Positions 30,001 to 36,540 of a stretch of 64,000 nucleotides of DNA are shown piece after piece. The notes beneath the pieces are model-generated. The model did no database searches. It saw nothing but the letters and a program-made list of their open reading frames with translations, and was not told where the DNA came from. Made by a program: the position numbers and the translations under genes. Location of the stretch: positions 1 through 64,000 of the forward strand of contig JAHBVX010000008.1 in NCBI GenBank assembly GCA_019637295.1, read 5' to 3'. Positions within the stretch are counted from its first letter, which is position 1; each line of letters begins with the position of its first letter. This stretch comes from Polyangiaceae bacterium. GTDB taxonomy: Bacteria; Myxococcota_A; Polyangia; Polyangiales; Polyangiaceae.

Positions 30001-30879
30001 TCGCACAGACAGGTTCGGGCGCTGCTGGAGTCGGCGCCGGAGGTCGCGGCGCTCGCCGCCGGGGACGCTCACGTGCGCGCCTGGTGGCACAACTGCCACT
30101 CGTTGCTCGCCCACTGCGCTGGAGACACCCTCGAGTATCTGAAGGAGACTCGACTCGGCGCCGAGGCTCAGCAAGAGCTCGGGGACCTGCGCAGCGCGTG
30201 CTTGATGCAGATGAACCTCGGCTACGGCCTGGCAGAGGTCGGTGACTTCGCGGGCGCCGACGCTCAGCTCCGCGCGTCGATGAGCGCAGCCGAGCCGCTC
30301 GGGCTCACGCGAACCGTCGCCTATGCGCGCCACAACTTGGGGTATGCGCTGCACGGCGCGGGCAAGCTCGACTTGGCGTGCGAGGTCGAGTCTCGAGCGG
30401 TCGAGGACGGCGTGAACCTGAAGGCGGCAGCGCTCGAGGTCGCATCGCGCTGCTACCTCTCTGCCATTCTGTTGGATCTCGGCGACGCCCAGCGCGCGCT
30501 CGAGCAAGCCGAGCGCGCCAGCGCTTTGGCGGAGCAACGCACCGTCGTCACGATGGCTCAGGCCACGCTTGCGCGCGCGTGCGTCGCCACCGGCGACCCA
30601 GCACGCGCCCTCGAGCTCGCTCGAGCCGCCTGGGCGCCCTTCGCCGCGGGCAGCGGCTTTGGTGAGCAAGAGAGCCTCGTGCGCCTCGCGCTGTGCGAGG
30701 CCCTCGCGGCGCTCGGGCGACACGAAGACGCGGCACTCGAGTCGTCGTCGGCGCGGGAGTGGCTGCTGGCCCGCTCCACGCGGATCACCGACGCCGAGCT
30801 GCGACGCGCGTTTCTCCACGCCGTGCCTCACCACCGGCGATTGCTCGAGCTGGCCGCGACGCTGGTGGACGCGCCCTGA
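27025..30879 (+). CDS. Ser/Thr protein kinase fused to cyclase-like domain, AAA ATPase and TPR repeats
   Basis: A 1284-residue regulator. Residues 1-275 form a Hanks-type kinase: ARGGMGSVYHA loop, VALKLL Lys, VVHRDVKPSN catalytic loop and DFGIAR. About 290-440 resembles a class III nucleotide cyclase fold without its catalytic residues (VISIALA..., ALAVATGFGVVTG). From 452 comes an AAA16-type ATPase with Walker A GAPGVGKS (about 486) and Walker B VLDDMQWGD (about 620). Residues about 800-1284 are TPR-like helical repeats. No membrane segment is visible. This order is frequent in large myxobacterial kinases. It starts with GTG. It sits inside the PHA island, but a link to PHA control is only positional. 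Confidence 0.88.
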   Translation: MEPGWILAQRFRVLERVARGGMGSVYHAEDLTDGGSVALKLLDGPRSDAGERFAREASVLASLTHPAIVGYVAHGREPGGDAWLAMQWLQGEPLSARLARGPLPPAVAIALVRRVAEALGEAHAAGVVHRDVKPSNLFLVEGDPARVVVLDFGIARRLDPADDVTEPGVVVGTWSYMAPEQAVARETVDARADVFALGCVLFECLTGRKAFMAGQRTTVLAKILLEDPPAPSELARHLPAEVDRLVARFLSKSRDERPRNGRDVYRALLALGDVSALPPRPRSSLPPSMGDAERRVISIALARGVIEPDATVSESGAGSAEAALCTAIGAGASETYFLANGTALVVSSVRELPMDGALSAARRALALVALRSEAAVAVATGFGVVTGRQPVGVVIERGVELLRRATPGDVLVDSTSAELLASRCVLRAEAGSMRLLAERDAIDVSRRLLGRRTPFMGRETELATLAQVVRTSIEGPRSRVSVVRGAPGVGKSRLSLEVVSAFEQLAPDGLVLFARCDSVAAGSPLSLVARLVRRWAGIATGESVATHQGKLRDLTREIRSPDEARRAALFLGELLGAPFASGTSPLLDAARADVRLMNDVLRGALLDLLAAHLARRPVFVVLDDMQWGDEPSIALMDDALTRFGDRPLSVLALERPGTADASRPLFTRHEPVHIELGPLAARAAQRLLRSALGPKVDPQLVTRIMGLAQGNAFFLEELVRTAADRRSIASAETVVGTVQATLDALGPEARRVLRAASVFGERFSEAGVKALLAADAGAQVSSILRDLVAREVLLEGTSGTLEGGSELAFRHALLRDAAYAWLTDTDRALGHRLAAEWLESRPGVDPLVIARHHALGRKPGKAIAWYERGAAQALAGNDYVAAVRICKLALDAGARGAQRGALLVLDAQARRFGNDQQAAYDSATRALRVLSRGSAPWYEALREAAMTAANTSRFGDSLRYLQRALDTPPIPGAEAVRAVTLLRSAAAALEGVSHRQVRALLESAPEVAALAAGDAHVRAWWHNCHSLLAHCAGDTLEYLKETRLGAEAQQELGDLRSACLMQMNLGYGLAEVGDFAGADAQLRASMSAAEPLGLTRTVAYARHNLGYALHGAGKLDLACEVESRAVEDGVNLKAAALEVASRCYLSAILLDLGDAQRALEQAERASALAEQRTVVTMAQATLARACVATGDPARALELARAAWAPFAAGSGFGEQESLVRLALCEALAALGRHEDAALESSSAREWLLARSTRITDAELRRAFLHAVPHHRRLLELAATLVDAP

Positions 30880-30898
30880 GCGCGCCGCCGCGAGGCCT

Positions 30899-31417
30899 TC
30901 AATTGCACTCGTCGTTGTCTTTGGCGTGCGGCTCCAGCCCCGCGCAGCTGATGATCACGTTGTGCGGCTGGAAGGTGCTGGGCACGAAGATGGTCACGGT
31001 CTCGCCCGCGAGCAGTTGCTGAAAGTGCGCCGCGGTGACCGTGACGGAGTGACTGTGCTGCGAGGTGCCCTTGATGTTGTACACCTGCGACGAGCCGTCC
31101 AAGACGTGCTCGAGCGGGATCTGCAGCTCGTGGCCGTGTCGGCAGGTGATCTGCGCGTCGATCATGGCGTCGCACGACGCCGACGTGCCGCCTGCGGTGC
31201 CGCCGCTGCTGGTGCTGCCGCCGCTGCTGGTGCTGCCGCCGCTGCTGGTGCTGCCGCCGCTGCTGGTGCTGCCGCCGCTGCTCGTGCTGCCGCCCGCGCC
31301 TGCGCTCCCGCCGCTGCCGCTCTCGCCACCCTCCGAGTCCGAGCCGCAGCCCAAGAGCGCGCTGCCGCCGAGGGCGGCGACGGAGGTGAGGAACTCGGTG
31401 CGGCTCAGCGGTTTCAT
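30899..31417 (-). CDS. Lipoprotein with Gly-Ser repeat linker and His-rich beta domain
   Basis: A 172-residue protein. The signal peptide ends in ALLGC (Cys24), with a weak FLTS-type stretch before it. Residues about 28-82 are a Gly/Ser linker including five GGSTSS repeats. The C-terminal domain (about 85-172) has a HGHELQIPLEH segment, TSQHSHSVTVT, and FQPHNVIISC, so five or more His and three Cys are arranged in strands. This suggests a cupredoxin-like or metal-binding beta-sandwich, by pattern only. ATG 31417 begins the signal peptide. It diverges from the phasin operon, and the PhaR-like motif lies 48 bases upstream, so it may share that control. Confidence 0.65.
   Translation of the reverse strand: MKPLSRTEFLTSVAALGGSALLGCGSDSEGGESGSGGSAGAGGSTSSGGSTSSGGSTSSGGSTSSGGSTSSGGTAGGTSASCDAMIDAQITCRHGHELQIPLEHVLDGSSQVYNIKGTSQHSHSVTVTAAHFQQLLAGETVTIFVPSTFQPHNVIISCAGLEPHAKDNDECN
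31201..31290 (-). repeat. Five tandem 18-base repeats coding GGSTSS
   Basis: The unit CCGCCGCTGCTGGTGCTG occurs five times in a row; the last copy has one substitution (CTC for CTG). Each unit encodes six residues of the linker of the lipoprotein at 30899. Near identity at DNA level suggests recent expansion by slippage. Confidence 0.9.
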
Positions 31418-31461
31418 CGGGGCACACTCTAGCGCAACGCTCCGGTCCACCCAACGGCGCA

Positions 31462-31476
31462 TGCTGCATCGCAACA
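31462..31476. promoter_or_regulatory. Candidate PhaR site 3, upstream of the phasin operon
   Basis: TGCTGCATCGCAACA contains TGCATCGCA, identical to the core of the palindrome at 26060-26074, and read on the minus strand matches 26115-26127 at 12 of 13 bases. It lies 8 bases upstream of a TTGACA -35 box. Confidence 0.55.
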
Positions 31477-31483
31477 TTTCTTC

Positions 31484-31489
31484 TTGACA
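31484..31489 (+). promoter_or_regulatory. -35 box of the phasin-phaC2 operon
   Basis: TTGACA is a perfect sigma-70 type -35 hexamer. The -10 is weak (TACTTC at 31507-31512, spacing 17). The candidate PhaR site immediately upstream could block polymerase. Confidence 0.45.
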
Positions 31490-31566
31490 TGGTCGCGGTC
31501 GAGGCTTACTTCTTCGCCCACGACAGCGGCATTCATCGCTGTTTATTGGTACAAATGAGGTATCCC

Positions 31567-31839
31567 ATGTTCACGCCGGGTTTTTCGCAACCGCAGCAAT
31601 TCTTCACCGCCTGGAGTCAGGCCGCCAAGGAACACCTCGGCCGGCTCGAGACCCTGCAAGCCCAGCTCCACAAGCAGCAGGGGCAGAACGTCGAGCGCGC
31701 CTGCGACGCCATCGACGAGAGCGCCAAGCTGATGAAGGAGTCGCTGACCTACTCGCAAACCCTCGCCCTCGAGTGGCAGAAGCTCGGCGTCGAGGCGATG
31801 AAGCAGTCCATCGACCTGATGAAGTCGCAGGGAGTCTGA
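31567..31839 (+). CDS. Phasin
   Basis: A 90-residue all-helical protein coating PHA granules. The N-terminus MFTPGFSQPQQFFTAW is followed by amphipathic helices (LGRLETLQAQLHKQQ, SLTYSQTLALEWQKLGVEAMKQS) typical of phasin-type granule proteins. ATG 31567 has GAGG six bases upstream; an ATG at 31555 in frame would add four residues. It is the first gene of the phasin-phaC2-SDR-symporter operon, and phaC2 starts two bases after its stop. A phasin is the classical PhaR target. Confidence 0.8.
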   Translation: MFTPGFSQPQQFFTAWSQAAKEHLGRLETLQAQLHKQQGQNVERACDAIDESAKLMKESLTYSQTLALEWQKLGVEAMKQSIDLMKSQGV

Positions 31840-31841
31840 GC

Positions 31842-32801
31842 ATGCCGGCGGAGCCGACCCCCAAGGACACTCTGCTGCAGGATGGCACGGCACGGCTGCT
31901 CCGCTTTCGCCGCAACGGTGCGGCGAAGGCGGGGCCCCCGGTTCTGCTCGTACCATCGCTCATCAACCGCTGGTATGTGCTCGACCTGCGGGAGGGAGCC
32001 AGCTTGGCGGGCGCGCTCGTCGACGGGGGCCTGGACGTGTTCTGTCTCGACTGGGGAGTCCCGAACGACGAAGATCGCTTCTTGGAGTGGGACGACGTCG
32101 TCGAGCGGCTCGAGCGCATGGTACGGCGCGTACGGCGCGAGACCCGGTCAACGCACATCGGGCTGCTGGGCTACTGCATGGGCGGCACCCTCAGCAGCAT
32201 CGTCGCGGCCCTCGAGCCCGAGCGCATCGCGGCGCTAGTGAACCTGGCCGGCCCCGTCGACTTCTCCCACGCTGGCTTCCTCGGTCACATGACCAATCCG
32301 CGCTGGTTCGATCCGGAGGCCATCGCCAGCGCGGGCAACATGCGGGCGGAGCAGATGCAGGCGGGCTTCGTGGCGCTTCGGCCCACGGCGCCGCTCGCGA
32401 AGTGGGTCAGCCTGCTCGACAAGCTCAGCGAGCCACAGAAGCTCGAGGCCTTCGCCGCGCTCGAGGAGTGGGCGAGCGCCAACATCGCGTTCCCCGCGGC
32501 GGCCTACGTCCGCTACATCCGCGACCTCTATCAGCACAATCAGCTCGTGCGCGGCGAGCACCGGGTCCGTGGTCGGCGCGTGGACCTCGGGGCCATCCGC
32601 TGTCCGCTCTTGACGGTCGTGACGGACCGTGACGCCATCTGCCCAGCGCCCGCCGCACAGGGCCTAGGCCACCACGTCGGGTCCCGCGATCAGTCCCTGC
32701 TGGTGATCCCCGGCGGGCACGTCGGCGCGGTGGTCGGACCCCGCGCCCGAGAGCTGCTCTATCCGAAGCTGGTCGAATTTTTCCTGGAGAAGGCATCATG
32801 A
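31842..32801 (+). CDS. phaC: Polyhydroxyalkanoate synthase, class III PhaC-like (copy 2)
   Basis: A 319-residue PHA synthase catalytic subunit. The box GYCMGG carries Cys112; Asp264 (TDRDAI) and His293 ([10 protein letters not shown]) complete the triad. It shares long motifs with copy 1 at 18533 (VPSLINR-YVLDL, DWG-P-DEDRF), so the two are paralogues. Start ATG 31842, with GGGAG upstream inside the phasin gene. Its stop overlaps the SDR start in ATGA. No full-length PhaE lies beside it; the phasin may serve as partner. Confidence 0.9.
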   Translation: MPAEPTPKDTLLQDGTARLLRFRRNGAAKAGPPVLLVPSLINRWYVLDLREGASLAGALVDGGLDVFCLDWGVPNDEDRFLEWDDVVERLERMVRRVRRETRSTHIGLLGYCMGGTLSSIVAALEPERIAALVNLAGPVDFSHAGFLGHMTNPRWFDPEAIASAGNMRAEQMQAGFVALRPTAPLAKWVSLLDKLSEPQKLEAFAALEEWASANIAFPAAAYVRYIRDLYQHNQLVRGEHRVRGRRVDLGAIRCPLLTVVTDRDAICPAPAAQGLGHHVGSRDQSLLVIPGGHVGAVVGPRARELLYPKLVEFFLEKAS

Positions 32802-33544
32802 AGCTGCAAGAGCTGAAGGTCATCGTCACCGGCGGCGCGCGGGGCATGGGCGCGCACTTTGCGCGCGAGCTGTTCGCGTCTGGCGCTCGCGTCGCGGCGG
32901 TGGACGTGGACGAAGCGGGGCTCGAGGCGCTGCCAGCGGGGATCGCGCGCCGGCGGCTCGACGTCTCGGACGAAGCCGCCTGCATCGACGCCGTGCGCTG
33001 GGCGGCCGGCGAGCTCGGCGGGCTCAACGCGCTGGTGAACAACGCGGGCATCCTGCGCGACGGTCTGCTCGTCAAGCGCGACAAGGCCAGCGGCGAGATC
33101 AAGACCTTGAGTCTGCAGGACTGGAACGCCGTCATCGGCGTGAACTTGACCGGCGCGACCCTCATGGCGCGCGAGGTCGTCGCCGAGATGGCGCGCCATG
33201 GCACCCGCCCGGGCGTGATCGTGAACATCTCCAGCATCTCGCGGCACGGCAACCGTGGGCAGTCCAACTACGTCGCTGCCAAGGCCGCGCTCGCGGCCAA
33301 CACCGTCACCTGGGCGCGCGAGTTCGCGGCCTATGGCGTGCGCGCTTGCGCGATCGCGCCGGGCATGGTCGAGACCCCGATGACCCAGGGCATGAACCAG
33401 AAGGCGCGCGACGCGCTGGTCGCAGCCATCCCCGTCGGTCGCATCGGTCTGCCCGAAGATCTGTGGCTCGCGGTGAGGTTCGCCATCGAGTGTGACTACT
33501 TCAACGCCCGCTGCATCGACGTCGATGGCGGGCTGAGCCTGTAG
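32798..33544 (+). CDS. SDR-family oxidoreductase, possible acetoacetyl-CoA/3-ketoacyl reductase
   Basis: A 248-residue short-chain dehydrogenase. The cofactor motif TGGARGMG is at 11-18, NNAG at 81-84, and the catalytic residues are Ser145, Tyr158 (SNYVAAK) and Lys162. Asp57 region and the DVDE after strand two (Asp36/Asp38) hint at NAD(H) rather than NADP(H), but this is weak. Overlap with phaC2 suggests it supplies (R)-3-hydroxyacyl-CoA, as PhaB or FabG-like enzymes do. A 3-hydroxyacyl-CoA dehydrogenase role is also possible. Confidence 0.8.
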   Translation: MKLQELKVIVTGGARGMGAHFARELFASGARVAAVDVDEAGLEALPAGIARRRLDVSDEAACIDAVRWAAGELGGLNALVNNAGILRDGLLVKRDKASGEIKTLSLQDWNAVIGVNLTGATLMAREVVAEMARHGTRPGVIVNISSISRHGNRGQSNYVAAKAALAANTVTWAREFAAYGVRACAIAPGMVETPMTQGMNQKARDALVAAIPVGRIGLPEDLWLAVRFAIECDYFNARCIDVDGGLSL

Positions 33545-33552
33545 GTAGACCG

Positions 33553-35163
33553 ATGGCGCTGTTCGAACTGCTCGCGGCTCGCCCGCTGGTGTGGACCTTG
33601 TTCGCGCTCTACATGGTCGCCACCGGCTGGCTTGCCTGGCGCGGTCACAAGAAGACCACGGACATCGCGAGCTTCGCGGTGGGCTCGGGGGATCTGCCGG
33701 CCTGGGTCGTGGGCGTCACCCTCGCCGCCAGCATCGCGAGCACCGCCACCTTCGTGATCAACCCGGGGTTCGTGTACGTTCACGGGCTCTCCGCGATCGC
33801 GCACCTCGGTGTCGCCGCGGGCATCGGCATCATCCTGGGCCTGTTCACGCTCTCGTTCGGCTTTCGCCGCTTCGGGGCCAAGGTGCGCGCGCTGACCCTG
33901 CCGCAGTGGATGGCCGAGCGCTTCGGCTCGCAGTCGCTGCGTGTCTACTTCGCGCTGGTCAACCTGCTGAGCCTGTCCTTCGTGGTGCTGATCATCGGCG
34001 GGATCAGCATCGTGATGCAGCAGACCCTGGGGCTCTCGAACACGGCCAGCCTGGTGCTCACCGTGGCCTTCGTCTTCAGCTACGTGTTCGTCGGCGGCAC
34101 CTACGCGCACGCCTACACCAACACGCTGCAGGGCGTGGTCATGGTCGTCGTCGGTGCCATCATCGTCCTCAGCGGCGTGAAGTACTTGAGCGGCGGCCCC
34201 GAGGCCGTGAGCGCGGCGCTCGCAGCGCAGGATCCGAACTTGGTCACTTGGGTGAACCCCAAGAGCCCGCTGTTCGGCAGCACCTTCAGCGTATGGATCA
34301 GCGGCTTCCTGATCGGGTTCGCGCTGGTGTGTCAGCCGCACATCTTGACCAAGGCCCTGTACGTCAAGACCGACGCCGAGGTCCGCCGCTACCTGGGTGT
34401 GTGCGTCGGCGTGTCGCTGGTCTTCAGCGCCTTGTTGCTGGTGGGCCTGTACGCGCGGCTGATGGGCCTGGGACCGGAGTCCTTCGTGAGTCCGGTCACC
34501 GGCGCGTTCAGTCAGGATCGGGTCATGGCCGTGTACCTGGCGGAGACCTTCGGACCGGCGTCGCTCGCGGTGGTCACCGTCGCCCTGCTGGCTGCGGGCA
34601 TGAGCACCCTGGACGGCATCTTGGTGGCGCTGTCCAGCATCGCCGCCAACGATCTGTTCACGCCCCTCGCGGAGCGTCGCTGGCTCGCGGGCATGAGCGC
34701 CGAGCGCCGCGCTCACGTGGCTCACCGAGCCAGCCAGGTCATTCTGGTCGTCATCGGGGTCGTCGCGTTCGCCATAGCCCTCCACCCGCCGCCGCTGCTC
34801 GGCATCTTCGGGATGGTTGGCGTCTATGGCATCGTCGCGGCGAGCGCGGTGCCGATCGCCGGAGGCATCTTCCTGCCGAGCCTGAGCGCGCGGAGCGCAT
34901 GGATCGCGTCCGTCGTGGGACTGGTAGTTCATTTTGGCCTGTTCGGCGCGGGAACGTGGGCCGCACGAGGCGCCACGGACGCCCGTCACTTCCCCGTGCT
35001 GGGCGCAATCCTCGATGGCAACGCCGTCCAGGGCGGGCTCTTGAACCCCGCGGTGACAGCGACCTACGCGCTCCTGGCCAGCGCGCTCGTCGTCGCCATC
35101 GCGTTCGCCCTCAGCGCGCTCGGGCTCGAGCGCCCCAAGGTCGCCACCGCGCCGCTGGTCTGA
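33553..35163 (+). CDS. Sodium/solute symporter (SSS family, PutP-like)
   Basis: A 536-residue inner-membrane transporter with about 13 hydrophobic segments along its whole length. ASIASTATFVINPGFVYVHG, GLFTLSFGFRRFG and LLAAGMSTLDGILVALSSIAANDL match the sodium:solute symporter family. The AAGMSTLDG motif in the eighth-ninth helix region contributes to the Na+ site in this family. Start ATG 33553, eight bases after the SDR stop. Position at the end of the phasin-phaC2 operon suggests import of a carboxylate or similar precursor, though PutP relatives transport many solutes. Confidence 0.87.
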   Translation: MALFELLAARPLVWTLFALYMVATGWLAWRGHKKTTDIASFAVGSGDLPAWVVGVTLAASIASTATFVINPGFVYVHGLSAIAHLGVAAGIGIILGLFTLSFGFRRFGAKVRALTLPQWMAERFGSQSLRVYFALVNLLSLSFVVLIIGGISIVMQQTLGLSNTASLVLTVAFVFSYVFVGGTYAHAYTNTLQGVVMVVVGAIIVLSGVKYLSGGPEAVSAALAAQDPNLVTWVNPKSPLFGSTFSVWISGFLIGFALVCQPHILTKALYVKTDAEVRRYLGVCVGVSLVFSALLLVGLYARLMGLGPESFVSPVTGAFSQDRVMAVYLAETFGPASLAVVTVALLAAGMSTLDGILVALSSIAANDLFTPLAERRWLAGMSAERRAHVAHRASQVILVVIGVVAFAIALHPPPLLGIFGMVGVYGIVAASAVPIAGGIFLPSLSARSAWIASVVGLVVHFGLFGAGTWAARGATDARHFPVLGAILDGNAVQGGLLNPAVTATYALLASALVVAIAFALSALGLERPKVATAPLV

Positions 35164-35169
35164 GCTCGC

Positions 35170-36426
35170 TCAGCGCACGACGGGCCCCGGACAGCCATAC
35201 ACGACGTCGATGTCCGTCACCTTGCCGGACTTGATGTCGTCGCAGGCCGCGCCGTGGAAGACGAGCTTGTTCGTGGTCGGGTCGAAGGACCAGCCGTTGT
35301 TCGGGTCCGGGGGGATCTGCGCCGGGTTGTCGTTGAAGTGCACGTACAGCTTGTCCGCGTCCGCAGGCGCGTTGTTGAGCACGAACTCACAGATCGCCAC
35401 CGCGGCGGCGATCTGGTTGAAGGCATTGTTGAGCTCGGCCTGATTGTTCGCGGGCAGCGCTTGGGTCGTGCCGCCCGCGAGGGCGATGGTGTCGATGGCA
35501 GAGGAGTTGACCCCGAGGCCGATGACGTACGTGCGCACGGAGGGCGTCTGCAGCACGAGCGACTGAGCGCCACAGGGGCCGCCGCAGCCGGCGACGCAGG
35601 AGCCGCTCTCCTCCCCATCCGTCAGCAAGATCACCGCGTTGGTCCGCAGCGGATCCGCCAGCGACGGCTCCCCCACCAACGCGGAGAGCGACTTGCCCGT
35701 GCTCGTCTCCGGCAGGCCACTGTCGCACAAGTACTGGACCTTGCCCCCCACCACGGCTTGTCCATTCTGGCTGCCCTGATCGATGGTGTTGCCAAGGAAG
35801 CCGTTGATGTTGACCGCGTTGCTGTCGGCGATGGGCACCACGATGCTGCCCGCCGAGCAACCCGGCAGCAGACAGGACGAGTAGGTCGCGAGACCGAAGC
35901 GGATCTGGGTGTCGAAGGTGGTCGTCACCGCCTGGATCGCGTTCTTCGCGACGTTCCAGCGGCTGTCGCCACCGGCTCCCGACGACATGCTGCCGCTCCG
36001 GTCGAGCAGGATCATGACGTTGGGCGGCAGCTGGGTGAGGGTGAACTCGATCTGACCGCAGCCGTCGGCCGCCTTGCAGACCTTCGTCTGAGTGTCGCAG
36101 GTCTGCTCCGCAGCGCAGTCCTGATCGGTGACGCAGGCTCCCGGCTCCAGGCAGGTGGAAGAGCCCTGGCCACAGAACTTTGGGGGCGCACAGTCGCCAT
36201 CCGCGCCGCATTGCCCGGCCGCTACGCAGGTCATCGTCACGCTGCAGTACCGACCCTGGAAGCAGTCCCCGTCCTTCGTGCAGCTCTTGGCACCGCCGCC
36301 GCTTCCTCCGCCGGAGCCAGCGACACCGCCGCCCCCACCCTGCGCGACTTGGTTGCCATCGTCCGACGCGGAGCAGGCCCCGAGACCGAAGGCAATGAGA
36401 GCAGCGACCCCAAGCACAGCACGCAT
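35170..36426 (-). CDS. VWA-domain lipoprotein with Cys-rich repeats
   Basis: A 418-residue lipoprotein: lipobox GLGAC (Cys17), then a short Gly/Ser linker. Residues about 45-125 hold three to four DxDC...C...C repeats (CTKDGDCFQGRYCS, CGADGDCAPPKFC, CVTDQDCAAEQTC). Residues about 135-320 form a von Willebrand A domain with the MIDAS motif in LLDRSGSMSSG. The C-terminal part has a further Cys-containing domain ending DVVYGCPGPVVR. Start ATG 36426 has GGGAG six bases upstream. Such proteins are common on myxobacterial surfaces and probably mediate metal-dependent protein contacts. Confidence 0.8.
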   Translation of the reverse strand: MRAVLGVAALIAFGLGACSASDDGNQVAQGGGGGVAGSGGGSGGGAKSCTKDGDCFQGRYCSVTMTCVAAGQCGADGDCAPPKFCGQGSSTCLEPGACVTDQDCAAEQTCDTQTKVCKAADGCGQIEFTLTQLPPNVMILLDRSGSMSSGAGGDSRWNVAKNAIQAVTTTFDTQIRFGLATYSSCLLPGCSAGSIVVPIADSNAVNINGFLGNTIDQGSQNGQAVVGGKVQYLCDSGLPETSTGKSLSALVGEPSLADPLRTNAVILLTDGEESGSCVAGCGGPCGAQSLVLQTPSVRTYVIGLGVNSSAIDTIALAGGTTQALPANNQAELNNAFNQIAAAVAICEFVLNNAPADADKLYVHFNDNPAQIPPDPNNGWSFDPTTNKLVFHGAACDDIKSGKVTDIDVVYGCPGPVVR

Positions 36427-36540
36427 CTGAATCTCCCTACCCGCGGGAGGATACACTGGAATCGGCGGGCGTGCCGCTCACCCGGTTACCGACGATCGCG
36501 GTTGCGCGGCGGACCGCCCGAGGTGACGCTGCGCGGCACG

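Noticed and set aside
31201-31290. Possible CRISPR or regulatory repeat array
   Set aside because: The 18-base units are contiguous without spacers and in frame with the lipoprotein linker.
33496-34989. 497-residue minus-strand frame across the symporter
   Set aside because: Gln/His/Arg-rich shadow of a membrane protein gene.
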